A stretch of DNA of 64,000 nt. Origin: Dehalococcoidia bacterium (lineage in GTDB: Bacteria > Chloroflexota > Dehalococcoidia > UBA2979). Positions 27,756 to 36,352 of the stretch are shown one piece after another (within the stretch, counting starts at the first letter, position 1; the number at the start of each line of letters is the position of its first letter). Below the pieces are notes generated by a model. That model was not told the origin of the DNA, did no database searches, and saw nothing but the letters and a program-made list of their open reading frames with translations. The stretch is from the NCBI GenBank assembly GCA_009379925.1, contig WHSU01000009.1, forward strand, positions 1 through 64,000. Direction: 5' to 3'. A program made the position numbers and the translations under genes.

Positions 27756-27781
27756 CACTTCGACAGGCTCCACGTGAGCGG
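27756..27781. repeat. Dispersed intergenic repeat, TTCGAC family, copy 3
   Basis: CACTTCGACAGGCTCCACGT followed by GAGCGG, between two convergent genes; it matches copies at 4329-4355 and 11013-11039. Confidence 0.5.
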
Positions 27782-27804
27782 CACTCGGGCGCCGGGCGTG
27801 CTGA

Positions 27805-29247
27805 CTAGTTCGTGGGGCGTGACTCGGCAGTCACTTCGGTTTCGGTGGGCTCGCCAGCCTCGGCGACGTCCTCCGCCGGCTCGTCCGAAGCGTCGGTCGC
27901 TGTACCCGCGTCCTCAGTCTCCGCGAAGCCCAGCAGGTCCTCGAACTCGACGACGCCGTCGGTCTCGAGGAGCCGGCGCCGGATGGCGGCCTTCGTGTCA
28001 TCCGCGAGGTCCTCGAGCGCCATGACGGCGGCGTCGAACAGCCACGACGAGGGCAGCACCGCATAGCCGACGGACTCGGCCGCCACACGTAGCGAGTCCG
28101 TGTATTCGCGCTTGCGCGCATCCGGGCGCTGCAGCCGTTGGCCGTTCACGACGACGAGGCCGCGGCCGGCGTGGGCGCGGGAATCGAGCAGGTGGTCGAG
28201 CCGCTGGCGAAGGCGATAGTGCGGCGCCATGTCGACGGCCTCGGTGGCGCCGGCGACGACGAGTTGCAGCTCGCCCTCGTCCGAGACGAGCACCGGGTCA
28301 CCCTCGGGCGTCTGTCCGCGCTTGAAGCCGAGTAGCTCGGCGCAGCGGACGACCGCCGGGAGCAGGCCCGCGTCGCCCTCCCGCCAGAGGACATCGCGGA
28401 TCGAGTCGAGTTCAGCGACCGAGCCCTCCGCCACGTCCAGCTCGGCCTGCGCGCGCGCCGCCGATGCGCGCACCCGGTCCGCCTCGCGCTGCCGCTCGGG
28501 CAGACCGGGGATCGGCGTCTCGGCGGCCCAGCGCGGACGGTCGTCGTCCGCCTGCCCCATCGAGGCGCGCATCGCGTCGATGATGGCGTGCGACTCGGGC
28601 GTGACGAGCCACTTCGCCCCGACCTGGCGTGGGGTTGGCAGCACTACCAGCCGCCCGTTCAGCACCGGGACCTCGAGGCCAATCGCGGCACCGCCCGCGG
28701 AACGCGCGAAGACGCGCGCGTGGCCCGCGATGCCCGGCGCGCGCTCGTCAATGTAGGCGCGGTAGAGCAGGTCCTGGCGCAGCACATCGAAGACGGGCGC
28801 GAACGGGTGCTCGTGGTCGACCGTCGCGCCGGCCGTGCCCTCGCTGCCCCTGATGGTGCTCGCGTCCCAGGCGACGCCGGGCGGCGCCGGGAGGTAGTAG
28901 TAGCGGTCGAGGCCAGGCAGGCCGACGACGTCCGTGACCTGTGCCTGGGGGTGGAGGAACAGCGCCACGGTTGCGCCGCGTTCGAAGGCGCGTACGAACT
29001 CCTCGCGGCGGCGGCGGAGCACCTCTGCGATGCCAGTCGAGCCATCGATGGGCTCACCGTTCGCCACAGGGATGTCGGCGAAGGTCTTGAACGCCTCGCC
29101 GGCGGAAGCGGCGACGCGGATGGTCTCGAACACGCCGCCGGCGTCGACCACGATCGCGTCGTAGTCGAAGATGTTCGGCGCGTTGAAGATCGAGTGGTTG
29201 TCCACCATCCGATGTTGCAGGCGATGGCTCAGGGAGAGGACGCGCAC
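27805..29247 (-). CDS. Unrecognised conserved-looking protein beside rnpB
   Basis: About 480 residues from a GTG at 29247 with a GGAGG site; longer starts would run into rnpB. The N-terminal ~230 residues are alpha/beta (VDNHSIFNAPNIFDYDAIVV, then ATVALFLHPQAQVTDVVGL), and residues ~290-340 form a charged coiled coil (RQREADRVRASAARAQAELD). A second alpha/beta region follows with KREYTDSLRVAAESVGYAVL. The C-terminus is an acidic Glu/Thr/Ala tail. No signal peptide or membrane segment is seen. I do not recognise the family; the shape suggests a cytosolic or DNA/nucleotide-related protein but no motif proves it. Confidence 0.6.
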   Translation of the reverse strand: MRVLSLSHRLQHRMVDNHSIFNAPNIFDYDAIVVDAGGVFETIRVAASAGEAFKTFADIPVANGEPIDGSTGIAEVLRRRREEFVRAFERGATVALFLHPQAQVTDVVGLPGLDRYYYLPAPPGVAWDASTIRGSEGTAGATVDHEHPFAPVFDVLRQDLLYRAYIDERAPGIAGHARVFARSAGGAAIGLEVPVLNGRLVVLPTPRQVGAKWLVTPESHAIIDAMRASMGQADDDRPRWAAETPIPGLPERQREADRVRASAARAQAELDVAEGSVAELDSIRDVLWREGDAGLLPAVVRCAELLGFKRGQTPEGDPVLVSDEGELQLVVAGATEAVDMAPHYRLRQRLDHLLDSRAHAGRGLVVVNGQRLQRPDARKREYTDSLRVAAESVGYAVLPSSWLFDAAVMALEDLADDTKAAIRRRLLETDGVVEFEDLLGFAETEDAGTATDASDEPAEDVAEAGEPTETEVTAESRPTN

Positions 29248-29355
29248 GCTCGCCTCCGTTGGCTCTATGACGTGTGCAGAGGCTACCGCCTCCGCCCGCC
29301 AGACGCGATGCTGACCAGCACCTCGGAGCTCGGGCGGTAGCCCGAAGGTTCGCGG

Positions 29356-29361
29356 TACAAT
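29356..29361 (+). promoter_or_regulatory. -10 box of rnpB
   Basis: TACAAT about ten bases before the RNase P RNA 5' end. No good -35 hexamer is seen at the usual distance. Confidence 0.5.
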
Positions 29362-29370
29362 ATGCGGCAC

Positions 29371-29756
29371 AGACGGCCAGGGGGCCGGGTGACCGCCGGT
29401 GGGCCCTTTCGAGGGCTCGCGGGAGGAAAGTCCGAACTCCTCCGGACAGGGTGCCGGCTAACTGCCGGGCGGCGTGAGCCGACGGAAAGTGCCACAGAAA
29501 CATACCGCCGACGCCTCGTGCGCCGGTAAGGGCGAAATGGTGCGGTAAGAGCGCACCGGCGTCTCGGAGACGAGGCGGCCGGGCAAACCCCACTCGGAGC
29601 AAGGCCAAATAGGGGAGCACCAACGGGACGTCCGGCCCGGCTCCCGGGTAGGCTGCTGGAGGCGGCGGGCAACCGCCGTCCTAGATGGATGGTCGCCACC
29701 GTCCACCCTCGGGCAGGGTGAGTGGTACAGAATTCGGCTTACAGGCCCCCTGGTCT
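29371..29756 (+). ncRNA. rnpB: RNase P RNA (type A)
   Basis: The catalytic RNA that matures tRNA 5' ends. Conserved blocks are unmistakable: GAGGAAAGTCCGAACTCC near the 5' side, ACAGAAACATACCGCC, GGTGCGGTAAGAGCGCACCG and the 3' AGAATTCGGCTTACAGG. The ends pair as helix P1 (AGAC and CAGGGGGCC with GGCCCCCTG and GTCT), setting the limits at about 29371-29756. It is transcribed divergently from the 27805 gene. Confidence 0.95.
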
Positions 29757-29811
29757 GCCCAACTTCAAGCGTTCCATCAGCACCTGACCGCACGGACGCG
29801 TAGCGCAGTGT

Positions 29812-30519
29812 TCAGGCGAGCATCCGGACCCCATCGGGCCCTCCGATCTCGGCGGAGAGGGCCAGAGGCCCATCGGAGACCTCCAACATCAGGCCGTGCC
29901 TAACGAGTGCAGCACGAGCAACGTCCGGTTCGGGATGTCGCAGCTTCAAGGCCATCATCTGTCGCGACATGTCGCGTGCGGGAGTTTCGGCACCGCGAAT
30001 GTCCCCGTCCTCGATCAGAACGGGCAGCACTCCACCCGTCTGCTCTGCGCGCGCGACGTTGCTCGCGACGAGGCACGTGGACTCGAGCGAGGTACGGTCA
30101 TCGCTACTCCAATGAATCCAGCCGCCTGCGGTGTCGCGCGTGAGGTGCCCTGATGCCGTTTCGCGTATCCCCCATGCGATTAGGCGGGGGGAGGTCAGGA
30201 GGCCGATGCCTAGCGGCAGTGTCCACGAAGGGAGCGGAGAGGTAGCATCGGGTGCTATAGCGATCAGTCGTGTCCCATCCCGCAGTTCATGGATCGCGGT
30301 TATGCACTCCCACCAGCGACAGGATGTGAGCCGCAGGTTCGCGCCGACCTGGTGCTCGATCGAGTGCCGAACGGCATCGATGGTCGGACCAGCAAACAGC
30401 AAGAAGTCCACCAACTGCAAGCCCCTGCCAAGCACACCCACGGTACACCAGTAGCGCCATCGCCTTCCTAAAACAGTGCGTTGCAGCGTCGATGGCCGGA
30501 GGCCCGTGATATTGGACAT
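29812..30519 (-). CDS. VOC/glyoxalase-like domain protein
   Basis: 235 residues from ATG 30519; GTG starts at 30441 or 30435 would remove an atypical N-terminus. LQLVDFLLFAGPTIDAVRHS, then RLIAWGIRE and KLRHPEPDVARAALVRHGL match the pattern of the VOC protein at 54733-55330 (IDQLVFGAPTRDAAVTAIEE, RLLTWGVRA, RAEHPEPDIRRELDALGA), so the two are paralogues. The family binds metal and small substrates, but conserved metal ligands are not evident here. Codon use is less GC-biased than in the flanks. The gene ends 55 bases beyond rnpB. Confidence 0.6.
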   Translation of the reverse strand: MSNITGLRPSTLQRTVLGRRWRYWCTVGVLGRGLQLVDFLLFAGPTIDAVRHSIEHQVGANLRLTSCRWWECITAIHELRDGTRLIAIAPDATSPLPSWTLPLGIGLLTSPRLIAWGIRETASGHLTRDTAGGWIHWSSDDRTSLESTCLVASNVARAEQTGGVLPVLIEDGDIRGAETPARDMSRQMMALKLRHPEPDVARAALVRHGLMLEVSDGPLALSAEIGGPDGVRMLA

Positions 30520-30589
30520 TGCCCCCCCGGGCGTATCTTGCGCGCGGCATGGCCAACGGGGTCACGCCGGCCCAACCTCGGAGGTACCA

Positions 30590-31261
30590 ATGATGGCTAA
30601 ACGCCTGCCCCTTCTGTTGTTCGCAAGTGCGAGCGCTCTCTTTGTGATCGTGCTGGCACTCGTGTCCGTTCTGCCCTCTCACGCTCTTGCAGACTCCGAG
30701 GCCACCACGCATCGCGACCTCCCCGAAGGAGCGCTCAGCTATCGGCATGCTTCGACCGCTACGAACGGTGACGTACTGACGACAAGCGTGATTCTCTTCG
30801 ACGCGGACGACCCGGCCCTGGCCGAAAAACTTCGCGAGCTGGCTCCCACGGTCGGCGCATCGCCGGACGAGATTGTCGACGCGATGTACCGCTGCAATCC
30901 CGAAGCCGATCCGCAGAAGGCCGCCAGCGAATTCCCATGGTGGGATGCGGTGGTTTCGAGCGTGCCGGCTGGCCCTGTGACCAGGACCGCTCCGTCTGCT
31001 CTCCAGACGTTCAACTGTGCCTTTGGTGCTGGGGGCCAAAGCGTCACGTGGGTCGGGTTTGGTGCGGTTCCGTGGTCTTCACGCTATCGGCACACCAGCG
31101 GGCTCGAGTGGACCGACTACAGTGACGATCCCTGTGGCAATCCGGAAGGTTGCGTTGGCGTCTTCACCTCCAACGGAGGGTTCAACCCGAACTGGAAGGT
31201 TCTGTGGCAGCGCTGGAGTCTGCTGGCATTCCCGGGTGGCCACTGGTGCACGTCCCCGTGA
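30590..31261 (+). CDS. Secreted protein of unknown function
   Basis: 223 residues from ATG 30590 with a GGAGG ribosome site. A classical signal peptide (LPLLLFASASALFVIVLALV followed by SHALA) predicts export. The mature part has four Cys in its second half (CAFGAG, DDPCGNPEGC, HWCTSP), which could form disulfides, and is Trp/Gly-rich near the C-terminus. There is no recognised domain. Lower GC bias suggests recent acquisition together with the adjacent VOC gene. 31262-31426 shows no feature. Confidence 0.6.
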   Translation: MMAKRLPLLLFASASALFVIVLALVSVLPSHALADSEATTHRDLPEGALSYRHASTATNGDVLTTSVILFDADDPALAEKLRELAPTVGASPDEIVDAMYRCNPEADPQKAASEFPWWDAVVSSVPAGPVTRTAPSALQTFNCAFGAGGQSVTWVGFGAVPWSSRYRHTSGLEWTDYSDDPCGNPEGCVGVFTSNGGFNPNWKVLWQRWSLLAFPGGHWCTSP

Positions 31262-31426
31262 GCCGGGACGCAAAGATTTGCACCCATGGACAACCCAGCG
31301 TTGCGCTGCGGGGTGCCAGCCGGGGGCGGAACGCCGCCGCCAAAGCACGCACATGGCAGTCCGCATGAGCGTGGGGTGGCGGCATAACTACACCAGTTCC
31401 GGCTGCAGCCGCCCAATCTCCCGAGC

Positions 31427-31843
31427 CTACCGCTCCATCAGCACCTGTCCGCGCGAAATGACGCGGTCGATGTCGATGATGATCGCGGCGCCCTTGCGCT
31501 CGGGATCGGCGTTGCGCTCGACCTCCGGGGAGTTGTCGTAGATCGCCGTGCGCTGCGCCTCGTCCGAGGTGATCTGGCCGCGCCCGAAGAACTGCCACGA
31601 CAGCCGCGTCGTTGGGTTGCGGTAAAGCATCGTGATGCGGGGGTTGTTCGCCATCGCCGAGGGCAGGCCGCCGGCGGGGTCGCGCGCCCAGATCGCCATC
31701 TGCTCCGTGTTCAGCACCTGGGTCGTTCCGCGGAACGAGATGTGCGGCTGCCCCTCGGCGTCCGCGTACGACACGATGACCGGCGCCTTGTCGGCGATGG
31801 CGTTGCCGATGGCCTCCTTCATCTCGTCCGTCAGTTCGATCAA
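31427..31843 (-). CDS. Pyridoxamine 5'-phosphate oxidase-like flavin/F420-binding protein
   Basis: 138 residues from a TTG at 31843 with an AAGGGA site. The split-barrel pattern PVIVSYADAEGQPHISFRGT, MAIWARDP and NNPRITMLYRN fits the PNPOx-like family. Such proteins bind FMN, F420 or heme; the exact reaction cannot be read. It is divergent from the Mur ligase gene. Confidence 0.75.
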   Translation of the reverse strand: MIELTDEMKEAIGNAIADKAPVIVSYADAEGQPHISFRGTTQVLNTEQMAIWARDPAGGLPSAMANNPRITMLYRNPTTRLSWQFFGRGQITSDEAQRTAIYDNSPEVERNADPERKGAAIIIDIDRVISRGQVLMER

Positions 31844-31979
31844 CGATGCGTCCCTTCACCCCATGTGCCGGCATACCTGCACTGTACTTTCTACTGCGCT
31901 TGGAGGCGCGCCCGCAACCGAGGGGCACCGGCCGGCCGCGGTGAGGCGCGCACCGACGCCTCGACGTACGATCGCGGCC

Positions 31980-33539
31980 ATGACGGCGCCCCCATCACCT
32001 CGAGGCGACTGGCGCGGCGGGCTCCCGGCCGGTGTCGCGCGCGACGGCCTGCCCGAGGTGCGCGCGGTGCAGCACGACCACCGGCGCGTCGAGGCAGGCG
32101 ACCTCTTCGTCTGCGTTATCGGTGAGCGGTTCGATGGCCACGATTTTGCCTCGGCGGCCGTCGAGGCGGGCGCCGTCGCTGTGCTGACGAACGAGGGGCG
32201 CTCGGCGGCGCTCGGCGACCTCGGCGTCCCGGTCGTCGAGGTGCCGGACACGCGCGTGGCGCTGGCCGGCATCGCCGCGGCGCACGAAGGCTATCCCGGC
32301 CGCCAGTTGCAGGTCGTGGGCATCACCGGCACCGACGGTAAGTCGACGACCGCCTTCATGGTCGCCGCGGCTCTCGAGGCGTGCGGCGCAACGGTCGGGC
32401 TGCTGACGACGGTCGAGTCGCGCGTGGCGGGGCGCCCGGTCGAGGGACTGGTGCGGCTCACGACGCAGGAGGCGCCGGTCATCCAGCGCCTGCTCGCGGA
32501 GATGGTGGAGGCGGGCTGCACGCACGCGGTCGTCGAGGCGACGTCGCACGGCCTGGAGTTGCACCGGCTCGACCACTGCGACTTCAATGTCGCCGTCCTG
32601 ACGAACCTGTCGGGCGACCACCTCGACTTCCACGGCACCCTGGAGGCCTACCGCAAGGCGAAGGGGCGGCTGTTCGAGATGCTCAACGAACAGCGCCACG
32701 ACGAGGGGCAACGCTACGCCGTCCTCAACGCGGACGACCCCTCCTGGCGGTACTTCGCGGCCCGCACCCGGGCGCGCGCCGTCACCTACGCGCTCGACGA
32801 CGAGGATGCCGACGTGCGCGCCTCGGATGTCGCGCTGTGGCCGGACGGCGCCACCTTCCTGGTGGCGACCGAGGAGGAGGAGGTCGAGGCGAGCGTGCGC
32901 CTGCCGGGCCGCTTCAACGTGGCAAACGCCCTCGCCGCCATCACGGCCGCCGCGGCGCTCGGCTTCGACGCGAACCTGGCCGCTGCCGGCGTGGCGGGCC
33001 TGCGAGGCGTCCCGGGACGCATGGAGCGCGTCCCCGGGGCACCCTTCGAGGTGGTCGTGGACTATGCCCACACGGCGGACGCCCTGCGCAAGGTGCTGGA
33101 CACGCTGCGCCCGGTCGTCGAAGGCCGCCTGATCGTCGTCTTCGGCTGTGCCGGCGAACGCTCCCGTGACCGTCGCTCGGGCCTCGGGCGAGTCGCCGCC
33201 GAGGCCGCCGACCTCGCCGTGCTGACCGAGGAGGACCCGCGCTCCGAGCCCTCGGAGGCGATTATCGACGAGATCGCGCAGGCCATGCTCGCCGCCGGCG
33301 CCATCGAGGGCTTCGACGCCTCGGACGACGAGCCCTTCGCCGCGGCCCGCTTCGAGCGCGTCCCCGACCGCCGCGAAGCGATCGGCCGCGCGCTCGACCT
33401 CGCGCGCCCCGGCGACCTCGTGCTGCTCGCCGGCAAAGGCCACGAACAGACCATCGAGCGCGCCGACGGCCCCCACCCCTGGGATGACCGCCGCGCCGCC
33501 CGCGAGGCAATCGCGGAGCGGTTCGGGGCCGCCGGGTAG
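31980..33539 (+). CDS. MurE-type Mur ligase
   Basis: 519 residues from ATG 31980; upstream sequence in frame is not gene-like. The Mur N-terminal domain is followed by the ATP loop GITGTDGKSTT (GTNGKTT in typical MurE), DHLDFHGTLEAYRKAKGRLF with the carbamylated-Lys region, and a C-terminal domain with HPWDDR and GKGHEQT. MurE adds the third residue to the UDP-MurNAc peptide. The amino-acid motif DNPR is replaced by EDPR at residues 418-421, so the added residue may not be meso-diaminopimelate. No other mur gene is nearby. Confidence 0.8.
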   Translation: MTAPPSPRGDWRGGLPAGVARDGLPEVRAVQHDHRRVEAGDLFVCVIGERFDGHDFASAAVEAGAVAVLTNEGRSAALGDLGVPVVEVPDTRVALAGIAAAHEGYPGRQLQVVGITGTDGKSTTAFMVAAALEACGATVGLLTTVESRVAGRPVEGLVRLTTQEAPVIQRLLAEMVEAGCTHAVVEATSHGLELHRLDHCDFNVAVLTNLSGDHLDFHGTLEAYRKAKGRLFEMLNEQRHDEGQRYAVLNADDPSWRYFAARTRARAVTYALDDEDADVRASDVALWPDGATFLVATEEEEVEASVRLPGRFNVANALAAITAAAALGFDANLAAAGVAGLRGVPGRMERVPGAPFEVVVDYAHTADALRKVLDTLRPVVEGRLIVVFGCAGERSRDRRSGLGRVAAEAADLAVLTEEDPRSEPSEAIIDEIAQAMLAAGAIEGFDASDDEPFAAARFERVPDRREAIGRALDLARPGDLVLLAGKGHEQTIERADGPHPWDDRRAAREAIAERFGAAG

Positions 33540-33568
33540 AGGGTCGTCGGGCGTCCACGACCGCCCGG

Positions 33569-33886
33569 CTACTCCCCCAGCGTCACCGCCGACTCGAACA
33601 CCACCCCGCCGAGGGCAGGCACCGCCTCCACCGCCCCGATTGCGCTCGCACCTTCCGAGGGCGACGGCAGCACGATGCGCGGCATCCCCTCCGGCGGCAG
33701 GTCCGCCGCCTCGGCGTGCGTCATCACCTCGGGCCCCCGAATCGCCTCGCCGGCGTCGTCGCACGCGACGAGCACGAGCGCGGCAAGGGCAAGCGCAGCG
33801 AGGGACGCGCCCCTCCGGCTCCTCGCGCACACCCTAGACCGATGCCGTCCCCGCGCGTCCTCGCCCGTCGTCACGGCTTGGTGCAC
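33569..33886 (-). CDS. Small putative lipoprotein
   Basis: 105 residues by the longest frame; internal GTG starts would shorten the long basic leader. ALALAALVLVAC is a convincing lipobox, so the mature ~65-residue protein should be membrane-anchored outside. The mature part is low-complexity, rich in Ala/Gly/Val/Pro, with no recognised domain. It lies between the Mur ligase and the aminotransferase on the opposite strand. Confidence 0.5.
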   Translation of the reverse strand: MHQAVTTGEDARGRHRSRVCARSRRGASLAALALAALVLVACDDAGEAIRGPEVMTHAEAADLPPEGMPRIVLPSPSEGASAIGAVEAVPALGGVVFESAVTLGE

Positions 33887-33973
33887 GGAGGATCTCGCGC
33901 TGCACGCGACCTGACTGCACCGCTATCCTCCCCCTGACGACCTCAAGCCCCTGACGAGCGGAAGGCGGGTGCG

Positions 33974-35332
33974 ATGACCACTCTCGATGAGGCGACGATT
34001 GCCGAGCTGGAGCGCGAGGACCTGGCGCACCTGCTCCACCCGCAGTACTACGCGCCGGAGCACCAGCACCCCGTGATCTTCGAGAGCGGGGAGGGCGTCT
34101 GGCTGACGGACGTCCGAGGCCGGCGCTACCTCGATGGGCTGGCGTCGCTGTGGAACGTGGCCGTGGGGCACGGGCGGGCGGAGCTGGCGGACGCGGCGGC
34201 CGAGCAGATGCGCAAGCTCGCCTTCACCACCGCCTACACTGGGTTCTCGAACGAGCCGGCCATCCGCCTCGCCTCGAAGGTGCTCAGCCTGACCTACGGC
34301 AACATGGGCGGCATCTTCTTCACGAACTCAGGGTCCGAGTCCAACGAGGGGGCGCTGAAGACGGCGCGCTTTTACTGGAACCTGAAGGGCCGCACCGGGA
34401 AGGTGAAGTTGGTCGCCCGCGAGCGGTCGTATCACGGCGGCACCATCGCCGCGTCGGCCATGACCGGGCTGCCTCCGTTCTGGAAGTACTTCGGCCCGCT
34501 GCCGCCCGAGGTGGTGCGCGCGACGCGCCCGGAGAACCTCGAATGCGACTGCACGCCGAACACGGACGGCGAGTGCGCCTGCTGGATCGAGGCCGCCATC
34601 GAGCGCGAGGGCGCGGACACGGTAGCGGCGGTGATCTGCGAGCCGGTGAAGGGCGCCGGTGGCGTCTTCCCGCCCTCGGACGACTACTTCCGGAAGCTCC
34701 GCGCGATCTGCGACCGCCACGAGGTGCTGCTGATCGCGGACGAGGTGATCACGGGCTTCGGCCGCACCGGTCACTGGTTCGCGATGCAACGCTGGGGCGT
34801 GGAACCGGACATCGTCACGGTGGCGAAGGCGATCACCTCGGCGTACGTGCCCATGGGCGGGTTCATCGTAAGCCGCGAGATCATGGACGCGCTGCAGGAC
34901 CTGCCGCCGGACGCTCGCTTCATGCACGCCTACACGAACAGCGCGCACCCGGCCGGGTCGGCGGTCGGCCTGCGCAACCTGCGGATCTTCGAGGACGAGG
35001 GGCTAGTCGAGCGTGCCCAGCGCATGGGCGACCGCCTGGGCGAGGGCCTGCGCGCCGCCTTCGGCGAGCACGCGCACGTGACGAACGTGCGCCACCTGGG
35101 CCTGATGGCCGGCATGACCCTCGTACGCGACGCCGCCAGCGGCGAGGCCTACGACGCCTCGGAGGGCATCGGTGGCCGCGTCGCGCGGCACATGCGCGAG
35201 GAGGGCGGCGTCATCACGCGCTTCGTGGGCGACCACATCGTCTTCGCGCCGCCGCTGGTGGTGAACGAAGACGAGGTCGACACGATCCTCGATGCCACGC
35301 GGGCGGCAGTGCGGGCGGCGACGGAGGGGTAG
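33974..35332 (+). CDS. Class-III pyridoxal-phosphate aminotransferase
   Basis: 452 residues. Motifs are SGSESNEGALKTARFYW, SYHGGT, DEVITGFGRTG and the PLP lysine at residue 285 in VAKAITSAY. This is the omega-amino-acid:pyruvate or taurine/putrescine type, moving an amino group from a terminal amine to a keto acid. A CDCTPNTDGECAC insertion (residues ~192-204) is unusual. The neighbours do not reveal the pathway. Ribosome site is GCGGAAGG upstream of the ATG. Confidence 0.88.
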   Translation: MTTLDEATIAELEREDLAHLLHPQYYAPEHQHPVIFESGEGVWLTDVRGRRYLDGLASLWNVAVGHGRAELADAAAEQMRKLAFTTAYTGFSNEPAIRLASKVLSLTYGNMGGIFFTNSGSESNEGALKTARFYWNLKGRTGKVKLVARERSYHGGTIAASAMTGLPPFWKYFGPLPPEVVRATRPENLECDCTPNTDGECACWIEAAIEREGADTVAAVICEPVKGAGGVFPPSDDYFRKLRAICDRHEVLLIADEVITGFGRTGHWFAMQRWGVEPDIVTVAKAITSAYVPMGGFIVSREIMDALQDLPPDARFMHAYTNSAHPAGSAVGLRNLRIFEDEGLVERAQRMGDRLGEGLRAAFGEHAHVTNVRHLGLMAGMTLVRDAASGEAYDASEGIGGRVARHMREEGGVITRFVGDHIVFAPPLVVNEDEVDTILDATRAAVRAATEG

Positions 35333-35346
35333 GCACCCTGGGCCCG

Positions 35347-35703
35347 TCAGCGGAGCCAGTGTTCCTTATCCGTTAGATCGACGGCGCTGTCTAGCAGCAT
35401 TTCAAGCGCGAGCAGCATGTGGCCGAAGGTGCGAGGGTCCCCGCGCGGGAATGCTTGGTCGGTAGTGAAGACAACCCCGCAGTGGGTTCCGCCATTGCGG
35501 AGGACGTTGCTAGCAATTGGTCGAAGATCAACTACATTCTCCGTTACCAGGGCGCGGCGCTCCTTTTGAGCGGCTGCGAAGACGACTTCGTCGCTCTGGC
35601 CGCGAAGGTCCTCGCGCTCGGCGACGGCCGATACGTCGAATCCCAGTGCGCCAAGCTGTGCAGCCAGGGCCGGCGGCCACATCTGGTCGAGCAGCAGGTT
35701 CAC
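35347..35703 (-). CDS. DUF5615 PIN-like toxin
   Basis: 118 residues from a GTG at 35703 that overlaps the antitoxin stop (GTGA). The N-terminal NLLLDQMWPPALAAQLGALG carries the first acidic residue, and EREDLRGQSDEVVFAAAQKE and ALVTENVVDL carry others, the pattern of DUF5615 PIN-like ribonucleases. Such proteins are toxins that cleave RNA. The tight overlap with an RHH-type partner supports a type II toxin-antitoxin pair. Confidence 0.75.
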   Translation of the reverse strand: MNLLLDQMWPPALAAQLGALGFDVSAVAEREDLRGQSDEVVFAAAQKERRALVTENVVDLRPIASNVLRNGGTHCGVVFTTDQAFPRGDPRTFGHMLLALEMLLDSAVDLTDKEHWLR

Positions 35704-36125
35704 TCGCCCAGGATGTCTTGGCGTCGGCGCCACGCCGCCTCGGCGGCGCCCGCCTCAGCGTCAACTCGGGTGATCCAGCGGTCGACCTCGTCGCGAAACT
35801 CGGCGTAGTAGCCTGCCGCGACTGTAACCTGAGGGGCCGAGATTCCCGTAAGCGCCGCCGTTTGTTCGATCAGGTCTTCGTTCTGCTCGCGGACGCGGCG
35901 AAGCACCCGAACCACCTCCCAGACGTCGGGACCGCCCGCCACTCCGGCGCGGCGGCCGGCAGGGCCGCCCCGGAAGACGATGCCCGGGTGTGCCTCCATG
36001 CGCAGGCCCTCGTCGAGCAGCATCTTGGCGAGTTGTGAGCGGGTCTGGCCGCTCCGGCGACTCTCGGCATCGAGTCGGTCGAAGGACTCCGATTCGAGCC
36101 GGACGGACAAGTGGCGACTGGCCAT
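35700..36125 (-). CDS. Ribbon-helix-helix antitoxin
   Basis: 141 residues from ATG 36125. ASRHLSVRLESESFDRLDAE is a CopG/RHH-like strand and helix; the following helix (SQLAKMLLDEGLRM) completes the DNA-binding fold. The C-terminal ~90 residues would bind and neutralise the toxin. It precedes and overlaps the DUF5615 gene. A palindrome at 36139-36154 just upstream is the probable autoregulatory operator. Confidence 0.7.
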   Translation of the reverse strand: MASRHLSVRLESESFDRLDAESRRSGQTRSQLAKMLLDEGLRMEAHPGIVFRGGPAGRRAGVAGGPDVWEVVRVLRRVREQNEDLIEQTAALTGISAPQVTVAAGYYAEFRDEVDRWITRVDAEAGAAEAAWRRRQDILGE

Positions 36126-36138
36126 GATGATTCCCCTG

Positions 36139-36154
36139 GTGTGAGTTGTCACAC
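36139..36154. promoter_or_regulatory. Operator-like palindrome before the toxin-antitoxin pair
   Basis: GTGTGA-GTTG-TCACAC, 14 bases upstream of the antitoxin ATG. Typical place for RHH autorepression. Confidence 0.6.
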
Positions 36155-36202
36155 AGCGTAACACGGCGGGAGAGACTTGATCTGTTGATATTGCCTAGCG
36201 GA

Positions 36203-36232
36203 TTGACGGGTCGTCCTCGAACTTGCTAACGT
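36203..36232 (+). promoter_or_regulatory. Promoter of a tiny transcription unit
   Basis: TTGACG, an 18-base spacer and TAACGT. It lies about 20 bases before a 25-codon ORF. Confidence 0.5.
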
Positions 36233-36252
36233 CGGGGGCAGGAAAGGGGGTG

Positions 36253-36330
36253 ATGCCAGTGACCGACGACAGTAGTCACAGACCTATGGGAGTGGACCGA
36301 GGCATCTCGAGGGGGGTGCCGTCCAGCTAG
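36253..36330 (+). CDS. 25-residue peptide gene
   Basis: ATG 36253 follows GGAAAGGGGG; the product begins MPVTDDSSHRPMGVDRG and ends RGVPSS. It is enclosed by its own promoter and a strong hairpin terminator 23 bases after the stop, forming a unit of about 150 bases between the toxin-antitoxin pair and birA. It is hydrophilic, with no codon runs that would suggest attenuation. Function unknown; it may be a leader or regulatory peptide, or the transcript may act as RNA. Confidence 0.4.
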   Translation: MPVTDDSSHRPMGVDRGISRGVPSS

Positions 36331-36352
36331 CCCCCTGAGTTCAAGTGACAAC

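Noticed and set aside
29248-29370. Longer N-terminus for the unknown protein beside rnpB
   Set aside because: It would extend to the rnpB 5' end and over its -10 box; the GTG at 29247 has a good ribosome site.
31632-31979. Longer N-terminus for the Mur ligase
   Set aside because: That segment overlaps the opposite-strand PNPOx-like gene and does not resemble a Mur N-terminal domain.
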